Part shown: piece by piece, positions 56,528-64,000 of the stretch
Layout: each line of letters opens with the position of its first letter
How positions within the stretch are numbered: the first letter of the stretch is position 1
Assembly (NCBI RefSeq): GCF_018141105.1
Contig: NZ_CP054839.1
Span: forward strand, 6,761,411-6,825,410
Direction: 5' to 3'
DNA length: 64,000 nucleotides
From: Saccharopolyspora erythraea
Lineage (GTDB): Bacteria > Actinomycetota > Actinomycetes > Mycobacteriales > Pseudonocardiaceae
Translations under genes and position numbers: made by a program
Notes under the pieces: generated by a model
The model's database searches: none
Told to the model about the DNA's origin: nothing
What the model saw: the letters and a program-made list of their open reading frames with translations, nothing else

Positions 56528-57520
56528 ATGGCGACGATGGCCGATGTCGCCCGCATGGCGGGCGTGTCCACCGCGACGGTTTCGCACGTCATCAACGGCA
56601 CCCGGACCGTGCGCGAGGAGACCCGCAGGGTCGTGCAGGACGCGATCGAGAGCACCGGCTACAGCCCCAACACCCTGGCCCGGTCGCTGGCCACGGCCAG
56701 CAGCCGCTCGATCGCGGTGGTCATGTCGGCGATCACCAACCCCTACTTCGGCCAGGTGCTGCAGGGCATCGAGGCCGAGGCGGTCCGCCGCGGGTACACG
56801 CTGCTGCTCGCCGAGTCGCGCGACGACCCCGACCACGAGCTGCACGTGGTGCGGGGGATGCACGAGCGCCGCGTCGACGGCGTGATCCTGGCTCCGTCGG
56901 CGCTGCCCCGCCAGACCCTGGACTACGTCGCCGCGCAACGGCTTCCCGTCGTGCTGGCCGACCGGGTCATCGACGACCGCTACGACCAGGTCGGCCCGGA
57001 GAACACCGCGCCGATGGCCGAACTCGTCGACCACCTCGCCGCGGCGGGCCACCGCCGCATCGGCTTCGTCGCCGGGCGGCGCGGACTGTCCACCACGGAG
57101 GAGCGCGTCCGCGGCTACCGCGAGGGCCTGCGCCGCAACGGCATCGAGCCCGAACCGGAGCTGCTGGTGGAAGGCCGCTCGGTCACCGACACCGCCGTGG
57201 CGGCGACCCGGCGGCTGCTCGCGCACCGGCCGACGGCGCTGATCACCGCGAACAACGGCATGACCATCGGCGCGATGCAGGCGCTCGGCGAGGCGGGACT
57301 CTCGGTGCCCCGCGACATCGCGCTGGTCGGCTTCGACGACTTCCCGTGGGCGGAGTGGTTCTCGCCGCGGCTGACCGTCATAGCGCAGCCCTGCAACGAC
57401 ATCGGCACCGAGGCGACGCGCCTGCTGCTGCGCCGCATCGCCGACCCCGACGCCGCACCCGAGACGCACCGCCTGCGGTCCCGGCTCGTGCACCGCGATT
57501 CCTGCGGCTGCAACGGCTGA
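56528..57520 (+). CDS. LacI-family transcriptional repressor
   Basis: 330 residues: N-terminal helix-turn-helix and hinge (TMADVARMAGVSTATVSHVINGTRTVREETRRVVQDAIESTGYSPNTLARSLA) and a periplasmic-binding-like sensor (AITNPYFGQVLQGIEAEA, DGVILAPSALP, RRIGFVAGRRG, VGFDDFPWAEWFSPRLTVIAQP). Ends DSCGCNG. Expected to repress the divergent sugar porter-kinase operon and itself through the palindrome at 56461-56480. ATG at 56528 with GGGGAGCAGG upstream. Confidence 0.92.
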   Translation: MATMADVARMAGVSTATVSHVINGTRTVREETRRVVQDAIESTGYSPNTLARSLATASSRSIAVVMSAITNPYFGQVLQGIEAEAVRRGYTLLLAESRDDPDHELHVVRGMHERRVDGVILAPSALPRQTLDYVAAQRLPVVLADRVIDDRYDQVGPENTAPMAELVDHLAAAGHRRIGFVAGRRGLSTTEERVRGYREGLRRNGIEPEPELLVEGRSVTDTAVAATRRLLAHRPTALITANNGMTIGAMQALGEAGLSVPRDIALVGFDDFPWAEWFSPRLTVIAQPCNDIGTEATRLLLRRIADPDAAPETHRLRSRLVHRDSCGCNG

Positions 57521-59137
57521 TCACCCGCTCGTCCGGGAGTTCCTGAGCAGCACCGCGGTCGCGATCGCCGTCACCAGCAGGACCACGGCACCTGCGGCGC
57601 AAGCCACGCGGACGGCGTGGTCGAAAGCCTCCGCGGTGAGCGCCTGGAGATCGACTGCGTCCTCCGGGCGCAGGTGCCGTCGCACGTCCGGGACGGCACC
57701 GATGGACTCACCGACCGACGCCGCGTCCGCGGACCCGAGGTAGGGCAGCGGCGGCACGGCGAAGCGGTACGAGATCGCCAGCACGGAGCCCAGAACCGCC
57801 ACGGTGACGCCCGCCGAGAGCTCGAACGACGTCTCCTGGACGGCGGCGGCCTCTCCCGCCCGGTGGGGGCTCACCGTCCCGGTGGTCAGGTCCGATCCGG
57901 CGGTCATGACGACTCCCGCGCCGAAGCCCGCGACGACCAGCATCGCCGCGATCAACGGGTATCCGGCGGCCTGCCCGGCGACGGCGAACACGACCAGGGC
58001 CGAGGCGAAGGCGACCAGCGCGGCGGCCATGGCCCGCCGGTACCCCAAGCGGTTGGAGCCCCACGGCGCCAGTGCGGCGCCGAGCGCGTTCGCGGCGGCC
58101 AGCGGCACCACGGCCGCACCGGCCTGCAACGGGCTGTGCCCTCCCGCCTGCTGGAGCCACTGCGTCAGCAGGAACAACGTCGCGACGTAGGTGCCGAAGC
58201 AGCCGAAGATCGCCAGCGCTCCCGCGCTGAACCGGCGTTCCCGGAACAGACCGAGATCGAGCAACGGATGCCGGAGCCGCCGCTGCCGCACCCCGAACCA
58301 GACCAGGAGAGCCAGTCCGGCGAGCCCGATGCCGGCCGACGCGGGCGTGAGTCCGGACGGGTCGGCGATCTGCTTCAGCCCGTAGACGAGCCCGCCCAGG
58401 CCGGACATCGACAGCAGGGCGCTCGGCAGGTCCCATCGGCGCGGAACGGGATCGCGGGACTCCGGGATGACGCGGACGCCGACGACCAGCACCACGGCCA
58501 CGATCGGCACGTTGACCAGGAACACCGAGCCCCAGTGGAAGTTCTCGACGAGAACCCCGCCGACGAGCGGGCCGAGCGTGGTCCCGACGCTGTGCGCGGC
58601 GGTCCAGAGCCCGATCGCGATCGTCCGTTCCCGGGGGTCGTCGAACACGTTGCGGATGATGGCCACGGTCGCCGCCATGATGAGCGCGGTCCCGGCGCCG
58701 AGGACTGCCCGCGCGGCGATCAGCTGCGGTGTGCTGTCGGCGAAGGCCGCCGCGAGGGACGCGAGTCCGAACACCGCGAACCCGGCGATCACGACCCGCC
58801 TGCGCCCGACGCGGTCGGCCAGCGTCCCGCACGTCACCAGCAGCGCGGCGACCGCCAGCGAATACACGTCGACGATCCAGAGCAGCGCCGGGGCGCTCGG
58901 GCTCAGGTCGCGCGCGAGGCTCGGCGCGGCCACGTGCAGGACCGTGAGGTCGAGGCCGGTCAGCAGCAGGCTGGTGCAGAGCACCGCGAGCACGAGCCAC
59001 CGCCGTGCGGTCCTGGGCCGCACACTCGGCACGGCCGGTCCGGGCGGCACCGGCGGTTCGCTTCCGGGCAGCGTCGGCGATTCGATCGGCGCGATGGCTG
59101 GGTTCTGCTCTTCGGCGTCCGGGCATCTCGTCGTCAC
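57521..59137 (-). CDS. DHA2-family (EmrB/QacA) MFS exporter
   Basis: 538 residues, fourteen membrane segments. Motifs: LLLTGLDLTVLHVAAPSLARDL, WIVDVYSLAVAALLVTCGTLADRVGRRRVV and GTALIMAATVAIIRNVF, with GAALIMPA-like motif C. Drug or metabolite exporter. GTG at 59137 is preceded by GAGG; an ATG at 59200 with extra residues would cover the promoter. Divergent from the HxlR regulator, its likely controller. Confidence 0.88.
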   Translation of the reverse strand: MTTRCPDAEEQNPAIAPIESPTLPGSEPPVPPGPAVPSVRPRTARRWLVLAVLCTSLLLTGLDLTVLHVAAPSLARDLSPSAPALLWIVDVYSLAVAALLVTCGTLADRVGRRRVVIAGFAVFGLASLAAAFADSTPQLIAARAVLGAGTALIMAATVAIIRNVFDDPRERTIAIGLWTAAHSVGTTLGPLVGGVLVENFHWGSVFLVNVPIVAVVLVVGVRVIPESRDPVPRRWDLPSALLSMSGLGGLVYGLKQIADPSGLTPASAGIGLAGLALLVWFGVRQRRLRHPLLDLGLFRERRFSAGALAIFGCFGTYVATLFLLTQWLQQAGGHSPLQAGAAVVPLAAANALGAALAPWGSNRLGYRRAMAAALVAFASALVVFAVAGQAAGYPLIAAMLVVAGFGAGVVMTAGSDLTTGTVSPHRAGEAAAVQETSFELSAGVTVAVLGSVLAISYRFAVPPLPYLGSADAASVGESIGAVPDVRRHLRPEDAVDLQALTAEAFDHAVRVACAAGAVVLLVTAIATAVLLRNSRTSG

Positions 59138-59266
59138 GCACCTCAGCCCAGACCAGGTGAACGCCCGCGACAAGTAGGCAGTTTCCCGTGCGTTAGGCAC
59201 ATTCGGTATACCGTCGCAGTTCGCGGAGCCGCGGGGTGCCGCATTTCCCCGGACTACACTGGGCGG
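59138..59266. promoter_or_regulatory. Divergent promoter region of the DHA2 exporter and HxlR genes
   Basis: The spacer contains the perfect palindrome CGGTATACCG (59204-59213) and TAGGCA twice (59175 and 59194, 19 bp apart), candidate HxlR sites. On the plus strand TACACT (59255-59260) ends 7 bp before the GTG at 59267, the spacing expected for a leaderless mRNA, though no clear -35 is seen. Confidence 0.45.
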
Positions 59267-59638
59267 GTGAAAAAGGTGCGGATCCGCGAACGCATCGAGG
59301 AGATGTCCGACTACTGCGACGTCGAGGTCGCGCTGGTCGTCGTCGGCGGCAAGTGGAAGCTGCTCATCCTGAAGTACCTGGTCGACGGCCCGCAGCGGTT
59401 CGGCGAACTACGCCGCGCGCTTCCCGGGATCACCCAGCGGATGCTCACCCGGCAACTGCGGGAACTGGAGAACGACGGAATCGTCTCGCGCACCGTCCAC
59501 GCCGAAGTGCCGCCGCGCACCGAATACCGGCTCACCGAGATCGGTGACAGCCTCCGCGCATTGATCAGCGACCTCGACGAATGGGGCAAGTGGTATCGCG
59601 GACACCTGCTGAACCGCCTGGACGCACCCGACTCCTGA
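59267..59638 (+). CDS. HxlR-family transcriptional regulator
   Basis: 123 residues with the HxlR winged helix: VALVVVGGKWKLLILKYLVDGPQRFGELRRALPGITQRMLTRQLRELENDGIVSRTVHAEVPPRTEYRLTEIGDSL. A single Cys (SDYCDVE) sits just before the domain, where thiol/aldehyde-sensing relatives have theirs. It likely regulates the divergent DHA2 exporter. GTG at 59267; ATG at 59302 is a shorter possibility. Confidence 0.9.
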   Translation: MKKVRIRERIEEMSDYCDVEVALVVVGGKWKLLILKYLVDGPQRFGELRRALPGITQRMLTRQLRELENDGIVSRTVHAEVPPRTEYRLTEIGDSLRALISDLDEWGKWYRGHLLNRLDAPDS

Positions 59639-59648
59639 GAAGCGCCGC

Positions 59649-60452
59649 TCAGTCCTCGAAAACCTCGCTGAGCAGTTCGCGGACGTACTCGGCGATGCGG
59701 TGGTTGTTGGCCGGTGCGATGGTGCTCCACCTGCGGCCGTCCCCGCTGGCGCGCACGACGTGCAGGTACCGGCCCTGCGACGTGTCGTGGAAGGCCACGA
59801 CGCGGTTCGCGCGTTCGGGTTTCGCACCGCGCTGCGGGGAGCTCTCGGCGCCGAACTGGCCGCGCATGCCCATGCCGTCGGCCATCCGCGCCACCTCGGC
59901 GGCGTCGTCGGCGCCGACGCCCAGCGAACGCAGCTCGTCGACGAACACCTGCGGGTTGTCCGCGCCCGCGTAGTCGCTGGCCTCGCGCAGCACGTCGTTG
60001 GGCAGGCTCACCGGGCGCCCGGCACCCGGCTCGGCGTCCCCCGCGACTGACACCGCGGCCTCGGCCAGCGAACCGGCCCGCACCGGCGTCAGCTCGACGA
60101 CATCGCCGTCCACGATCGTCAGCAGGCCGTTGGGCCCGTTGGCCGAGGCCAGCGCCCGGACCGGGCGGTCGGCCCAGATCCGCACGTCGATGCTGCGCTG
60201 CGGACGGTCGAGCAGCACCAGCAGGTCGCCGAGGTCGACGTCGACCCGGTCGCGGTGGTCCTCGGCGAGCCCGCGCTGCCGCAGCCCGGCCCAGGTGCCC
60301 GCGACGAGCTCGGCGCGCTCGGTGTAGGTCGCGCCCGGGCTGGGCACGTTGAGCGCGATGTGGCGGTGCTCGGTCAGCTTCTCGGCCTCGCACACCACGT
60401 CGAACTCGAGCGCGGACAGCACGATGGGGTCGGCTTCGGCTCCAGGGCGCAC
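59649..60452 (-). CDS. ESX secretion-associated protein, EspG family
   Basis: 267 residues. EFDVVCEAEKLTEHRHIALNVPSPGATYTERAEL at the N-terminus and GRYLHVVRASGDGRRWSTIAPANNHRIAEYVRELL at the C-terminus are EspG hallmarks. EspG is the cytosolic chaperone of PE/PPE proteins. GTG at 60452 lies 1 bp after the PPE-like gene's stop. Confidence 0.85.
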   Translation of the reverse strand: MRPGAEADPIVLSALEFDVVCEAEKLTEHRHIALNVPSPGATYTERAELVAGTWAGLRQRGLAEDHRDRVDVDLGDLLVLLDRPQRSIDVRIWADRPVRALASANGPNGLLTIVDGDVVELTPVRAGSLAEAAVSVAGDAEPGAGRPVSLPNDVLREASDYAGADNPQVFVDELRSLGVGADDAAEVARMADGMGMRGQFGAESSPQRGAKPERANRVVAFHDTSQGRYLHVVRASGDGRRWSTIAPANNHRIAEYVRELLSEVFED

Positions 60453-60453
60453 G

Positions 60454-61722
60454 TCAGTCCTGCTTCTTCGGCTGGTCGGCCTCACCGGCCTCGCCGGCCT
60501 CGTCGTGCTCGCGGTCCTCGCCGAGCACGGCGGGCGCGACCAGGCGGTTGTCGTCGAACGGGGTCTCCTCGACCACGTACTGGTTGTCGTGCTCGACGTC
60601 GTCGTCCTTCTTCTCGCCACGCGTCGCGGCGGGACCCATCATCGAGCCGGGACCGGGCCTGCTGGTCGCCGACGAACCGGCCGTGCGGCCCGCGGTCGTG
60701 TCGCCCGGCCCACCACCGACGCCCGACGAACCGCCCCGGGCGATGCCGCCCTTGACGTCACCGCCGCGCACCGAGCCCGCGCCACCCTTGCCGCCGCCGA
60801 GCATCTTGCCCGCCGCGGCGGCGCCGAGCCCCGCGACGGCGGCCCCGCCTGCACCGAGCCCGAGCGCGGGCCCGAGACCGAGCCCCGGGCGGTTGGTCGG
60901 CCCGGTCGTGTTCCGGTCCGCGTAGCCCCCGGTGCCGCTGCTCTCCCGCAAGCCACCGGCTCCGCTGCGACCGCCACCCTCACGGCTGCCGTCACCACCG
61001 CTGTAATCCCCACCACCGGGCAGGACACCGGAGTGGCCACCAAAGCCACCGCCGGTTCCACCACCGCCGACGGCCCCACCGCCGACGCCGCCACCACCGA
61101 CACCGGAGAAGGCGAACCCGCCGCCACCGACACCGGAGCCACCGACCGTCGCCGACTGCGCACTCACCGACGCCGGCGCCATCTCCGGCAGGGGCTGGTA
61201 GGCGTCGGCCTGCTGCACGCTGGTGTCGCGGTAGGAGCCGAGCGCCGACTGCGCCGCCAACTGGCGGTTCTGGATCTGCTTGGCTTCCGCGTCGTAGTCG
61301 CTCTCGTAGCCGAACGCGCCACCCGACCACTCGAGGAAGTTCTCGGACTGCTGCGCCTGCAGGTCGCCCGCCTCGGGCAGGGTGTGCTTCGCCGACTCGT
61401 AGCCGCGGCCCTGCGCGTCGACGCTCGCCGCCGACACGGCCAGCGGATCCTGCGACTCCTGCATGACGGCGGTCTGCGCGCGGGTCGCGGCCTGCGCCAT
61501 GCTCCCGGCGTTGCCCTCCCAGTGGATCTGGAGCTTGGCCAGCTCCGTGCGCAGCGTGTTGTCGAGGTCGACGACGACCTGCACGCACTGCTCGAGCCCC
61601 CGGACCGCGCCGTTCATCGACTCCGTCCCGCGCCCGTGCTTGATCTGCGCGATCCACTGCTGGAGCTGGGGGATGTCCATCCCCTCGAACCGGATATCGC
61701 GAATCGGATCGATGCCCGCCAT
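60454..61722 (-). CDS. PPE/WXG-type Gly-rich protein
   Basis: 422 residues. The first ~170 are helical with a WEGNAG (WxG) turn (residues 68-73) as in PPE/ESX substrates. The middle (190-330) is a Gly/Ala/Ser low-complexity region of GGGGVGGG type, and the C-terminal end is acidic (KKDDDVEHD, VVEETPFDDNRLVAPAVLGE). ATG at 61722 has GGGGAGA. Candidate cargo of the EspG encoded next. Confidence 0.8.
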   Translation of the reverse strand: MAGIDPIRDIRFEGMDIPQLQQWIAQIKHGRGTESMNGAVRGLEQCVQVVVDLDNTLRTELAKLQIHWEGNAGSMAQAATRAQTAVMQESQDPLAVSAASVDAQGRGYESAKHTLPEAGDLQAQQSENFLEWSGGAFGYESDYDAEAKQIQNRQLAAQSALGSYRDTSVQQADAYQPLPEMAPASVSAQSATVGGSGVGGGGFAFSGVGGGGVGGGAVGGGGTGGGFGGHSGVLPGGGDYSGGDGSREGGGRSGAGGLRESSGTGGYADRNTTGPTNRPGLGLGPALGLGAGGAAVAGLGAAAAGKMLGGGKGGAGSVRGGDVKGGIARGGSSGVGGGPGDTTAGRTAGSSATSRPGPGSMMGPAATRGEKKDDDVEHDNQYVVEETPFDDNRLVAPAVLGEDREHDEAGEAGEADQPKKQD

Positions 61723-61732
61723 CGGTCTCCCC

Positions 61733-62350
61733 CTACCCCTGGCTCTGCAACGTCGTCACGGCCGCCTCCGCAGCCGCCTTGGCCTTGGCGCAGATGTCCT
61801 GGTTGCTCATCACCTGCGATACACCGGGCGAGGCGAAGACGCCGAGGGTTTGCCCGTCAGCGACGTCGACGCCCACCATGCAGCCGAGTTGCTCCAGGCT
61901 CTCCCCACGCTGGGCCTGCATCGCGGGGAATCCGTTGCCGACGGTGTAGGACGCCTCCGTCTCGGGGAAGGCCGGGCTGATCTTGCCCATGAAGTCCTTG
62001 ATGCCCTCGGGAACCGCGTAGACCCTGATCCCGTACGCGGGTTCCTCACCGAGAGGCCTGCGCCAAGCGCACCCGGGATAGTCGGTCTCGGTCAGCTCGT
62101 CCGTCTCGGCGTTCGGCCTCGCGCCACCGACGCCGAGCGCCGTCTGCTGTTCAGGGGTGAGCAAGTCGCACAGATCAGCATCGGGCTTGCCCACGACCGC
62201 GAGATCCTTCGACCGGGAGGACTCCGCAGACGTGCTTGTCGCCGGAGTCGGCGACTCTGGGCCGTTGACCGTGCAGCCACCGGCCACGAGTCCGATCGCG
62301 GCCATGCCGACCAAGCCGTTGCGAATGCGTGCCGCCACCCGATATCCCAT
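61733..62350 (-). CDS. DUF3558 lipoprotein
   Basis: 205 residues with a signal ending LVAGGC (lipoprotein cysteine), then Ser/Thr-rich linker and the DUF3558 domain (DADLCDLLTPEQQTALG, DYPGCAWRR, GCMVGVDVADGQTLGVF with paired cysteines). The family is typical of Pseudonocardiales ESX-type loci. ATG overlaps the preceding gene's stop by one base. Function unknown. Confidence 0.85.
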   Translation of the reverse strand: MGYRVAARIRNGLVGMAAIGLVAGGCTVNGPESPTPATSTSAESSRSKDLAVVGKPDADLCDLLTPEQQTALGVGGARPNAETDELTETDYPGCAWRRPLGEEPAYGIRVYAVPEGIKDFMGKISPAFPETEASYTVGNGFPAMQAQRGESLEQLGCMVGVDVADGQTLGVFASPGVSQVMSNQDICAKAKAAAEAAVTTLQSQG

Positions 62351-62715
62351 CAGCCGTGGTCCTTGTTGATCTGGAACGAAGCAGCGATCTCTTCTTCGGT
62401 GTACCCGTACTGCTTCGCGGCGTCTTCGATCTGCCTGCCCAGGTCAGCAACGTTCTGCACGTACTGACGCAGGCGGTTGAAGTGCGAGTCCGCATTCGTG
62501 AGCAGGTTGGCGTTCCAGGTTGCCGCCGCCGCGCTGCTGATCTTGTCCTTGGCAGGACTGGAGATCGCGAGTTCTCCTCGCAACTTGTCGAGCTTGTCGT
62601 ACGCGTCCTCGGCGGCCGCCAGGATGACCCGGCGGACCTCCAGGACGTTGTCCTTGTTCACCGTGATGGTCTGACCGGGGCCGTTGGGACCGGGCGGTGG
62701 CGGCGGTGTTGTCAT
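62350..62715 (-). CDS. WXG100-like small helical protein
   Basis: 121 residues: a Pro-rich start (MTTPPPPPGPNGPGQ), then two helices around AAATWNANLLTNADSHFN, a turn resembling the WxG motif but with Asn-Ala instead of Gly. Length and pairing with a PPE-type gene fit a secreted ESX substrate. ATG at 62715; a GTG at 62736 is alternative. First gene of a four-gene unit with DUF3558, PPE and EspG. Confidence 0.7.
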   Translation of the reverse strand: MTTPPPPPGPNGPGQTITVNKDNVLEVRRVILAAAEDAYDKLDKLRGELAISSPAKDKISSAAAATWNANLLTNADSHFNRLRQYVQNVADLGRQIEDAAKQYGYTEEEIAASFQINKDHG

Positions 62716-62854
62716 CGCGGGGAACCCCCAGTTCACGGCGTCTGATCACCCAGTGCGACGCAGACCCTAGCAGCGCCGGTTCCCGCTGGGCAGCAAGTCG
62801 GGGAAACTTCACGCGAACCCCACGATGCTGAGAAGTGCGGGGCCGCGCGGGGCC

Positions 62855-63535
62855 TCAAACCTCGAAGCGGTAGCCCATGCCGGCCTCGGTGATCAGGTGC
62901 CGGGGGCGGCTCGGGTCGGCTTCGAGCTTGCGGCGCAGTTGCGCGAGGTAGACGCGCAGGTAGTGGGTCTCGTTGGCGTACGCCGGGCCCCAGACGTCCT
63001 TGAGCAGCTGCTTCTGGCCGACCAGCCGCCCCTTGTTGCGCACCAGGACCTCCAGCATGCCCCACTCCGTCGGCGTCAGGTGGACCTCCGCGCCCTGGCG
63101 CAGCACCTTCTTCGCCGCCAGGTCCACGCTGAAGGTCGCGGTCTCGACCACCGGCTGGTCCTCCCGGTCCGTCGTGTTCGCGCGGCGGACGGCCGCGCGC
63201 AGCCGGGCGAGCAGTTCGTCCATGCCGAAGGGCTTGGTGACGTAGTCGTCGGCGCCCGCGTCCAGCGCGTGGACCTTGTCGGCCGAGTCGGTGCGCGCCG
63301 ACAGCACGATGATCGGCACCGTCGTCCAGCCGCGCAGCCCGGCGATGACCTCGCTGCCGTCCATGTCCGGCAGCCCGAGGTCGAGCACCACCGCGTCCGG
63401 TTTGCCGTCCCCGGCGGCGCGGAGCGCGGCCTTGCCGTCGACGGCGGTCAGCACCTCGTACCCGCGCGCGGTGAGGTTGATCCGCAGCGCGCGCAGGAGC
63501 TGCGGCTCGTCGTCGACCACCAGGACCCTCGTCAT
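62855..63535 (-). CDS. kdpE: KdpE-type response regulator
   Basis: 226 residues: receiver domain (VVDDEPQLLRALRINL, phosphoacceptor Asp in AVVLDLGLPDMDG, KPFGMDELLAR) and an OmpR-type winged helix (LTPTEWGMLEVLVRNKGRLVGQKQLLKDVWGPAYANETHYLRVYLAQLRRKLE), close to KdpE. Activates K+ uptake genes. ATG overlaps the kdpD stop by 4 bp. No kdpFABC genes are in the window. Confidence 0.9.
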   Translation of the reverse strand: MTRVLVVDDEPQLLRALRINLTARGYEVLTAVDGKAALRAAGDGKPDAVVLDLGLPDMDGSEVIAGLRGWTTVPIIVLSARTDSADKVHALDAGADDYVTKPFGMDELLARLRAAVRRANTTDREDQPVVETATFSVDLAAKKVLRQGAEVHLTPTEWGMLEVLVRNKGRLVGQKQLLKDVWGPAYANETHYLRVYLAQLRRKLEADPSRPRHLITEAGMGYRFEV

Positions 63536-64000
63536 CGTCTCCCCTGTTCCTCCACGTCGGCCGGCGCCGCCACACCCGGCACCGCGCCACCGCCGTGAGC
63601 AACCGGGCCGCCACCGTCCGCGACGCCGTCAACCGAACCGACACCAACCGCGCCGTCGCCAACCGCGCCGACGCCACCGCCCGCGACCGGGCGGGCGGCG
63701 GGCAGCGACAGCACGACCGTCAGGCCACCGCCCGGGGTGTCCTCGGCCCGGATCGAGCCCTGCATGGCCTCCATGAACCCCTTCGCGACGCTGAGGCCGA
63801 GGCCCACGCCCGTCTCGCCCTGGTCCCCGCGGTCGCCCCGGTCGCCGAGGCGCTCGAAGGGCGCGAACACGGTCTCGGCGGCATCTTCGGGCAGCCCCGG
63901 CCCGTGGTCGACCACCCGCAGCTCCACCCACGACGCGTGTTCGCTCGCGCGCACGCTGACGCGGCCGCCGTCCGGGCGCCCGTACTTCAACGCGTTCTGC
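63532..64000 (-). CDS. kdpD: KdpD-type sensor histidine kinase, C-terminal part
   Basis: Partial; the N-terminal part lies beyond the right edge. The visible ~156 residues contain the N box (QNALKYG), DHGPGLPEDAAETVFAPFERL and GVGLGLSVAKGFMEAMQG of the ATPase domain. After the domain there is a ~50-residue Gly/Val/Ala low-complexity tail (VAGGGVGAVGDGAVGVG) not typical of KdpD. Identity rests on coupling to kdpE. Confidence 0.85.
   Translation of the reverse strand, partial: QNALKYGRPDGGRVSVRASEHASWVELRVVDHGPGLPEDAAETVFAPFERLGDRGDRGDQGETGVGLGLSVAKGFMEAMQGSIRAEDTPGGGLTVVLSLPAARPVAGGGVGAVGDGAVGVGSVDGVADGGGPVAHGGGAVPGVAAPADVEEQGRR

Overview
This 64-kb window is chromosomal DNA from a very GC-rich actinobacterium, most likely order Pseudonocardiales and Saccharopolyspora-like. 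That placement is inference. It rests on the frequent GTG starts, the neighbourhood cdsA-frr-pyrH-tsf-rpsB / M23 peptidase / whiG-type sigma factor / xerC-dprA-comM-yraN / rnhB-lepB-rplS / trmD-rimM-KH-rpsP / ffh / amt-glnB / ftsY-smc, and an ESX-type EspG/PPE/DUF3558/WXG100-like cluster. Both ends cut genes: an aminotransferase C-terminus on the left and a KdpD-type kinase C-terminus on the right. No rRNA, tRNA or CRISPR was recognised.

Layout. 1-2.5 kb: GabT-like end, an ArsC-family reductase, an IS110-type transposase remnant, then ogt-tag for alkylation repair. 2.5-7.2 kb: rlmN divergent from a PsaA-like (probably manganese) ABC uptake operon, followed by an MntR/SirR-type DtxR repressor. 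7.2-9.5 kb: small membrane protein, double-VOC protein, methyltransferase. 9.5-13.9 kb: cdsA, frr, pyrH, tsf, rpsB on the minus strand. 14.3-23.1 kb: a gene-sparse, repeat-bearing stretch with an 8-bp tandem array, an M23 peptidase, whiG-type sigma, xerC, dprA, comM and yraN. It is bounded at both ends by paired, oppositely oriented perfect DnaA-box sequences. 23.1-34.7 kb: DUF2469, rnhB, lepB, rplS, trmD, rimM, KH protein, rpsP, two CPBP membrane proteases, an amidohydrolase, ffh and a DEAD-box helicase. 35-41 kb: P-loop kinase, secreted GH6 cellulase, a nested palindromic element, glnB-amt with a GlnR-like box, and a CynX-type exporter with its GntR regulator. 41-52 kb: M15-like peptidase, ftsY, anmK with an SSS transporter, anti-sigma-like zinc finger protein, smc and acyP. 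52-59.6 kb: hypothetical proteins, a LacI-controlled sugar porter/kinase pair, and a DHA2 exporter with HxlR regulator. 59.6-62.7 kb: ESX-associated genes. 62.8-64 kb: kdpE and the end of kdpD.

How the genes connect. Most of the window is housekeeping: translation (rpsB, tsf, frr, rplS, rpsP, rimM, trmD, rlmN), protein export (ffh, ftsY, lepB), chromosome handling (smc, xerC, rnhB), lipid and nucleotide synthesis (cdsA, pyrH) and nitrogen sensing (amt-glnB). Four local regulators lie beside plausible targets: MntR by metal uptake, GntR by the exporter, LacI by the sugar porter, HxlR by the DHA2 exporter. Several have visible candidate operators.

The least explained DNA is (i) the inverted pair of DnaA-box doublets around the M23-whiG-xerC-dprA-comM-yraN block with its repeat-rich, gene-free spacers, (ii) the 100-bp nested palindrome between glnB and the cellulase, and (iii) a Tag glycosylase that lacks three of the four usual zinc ligands.
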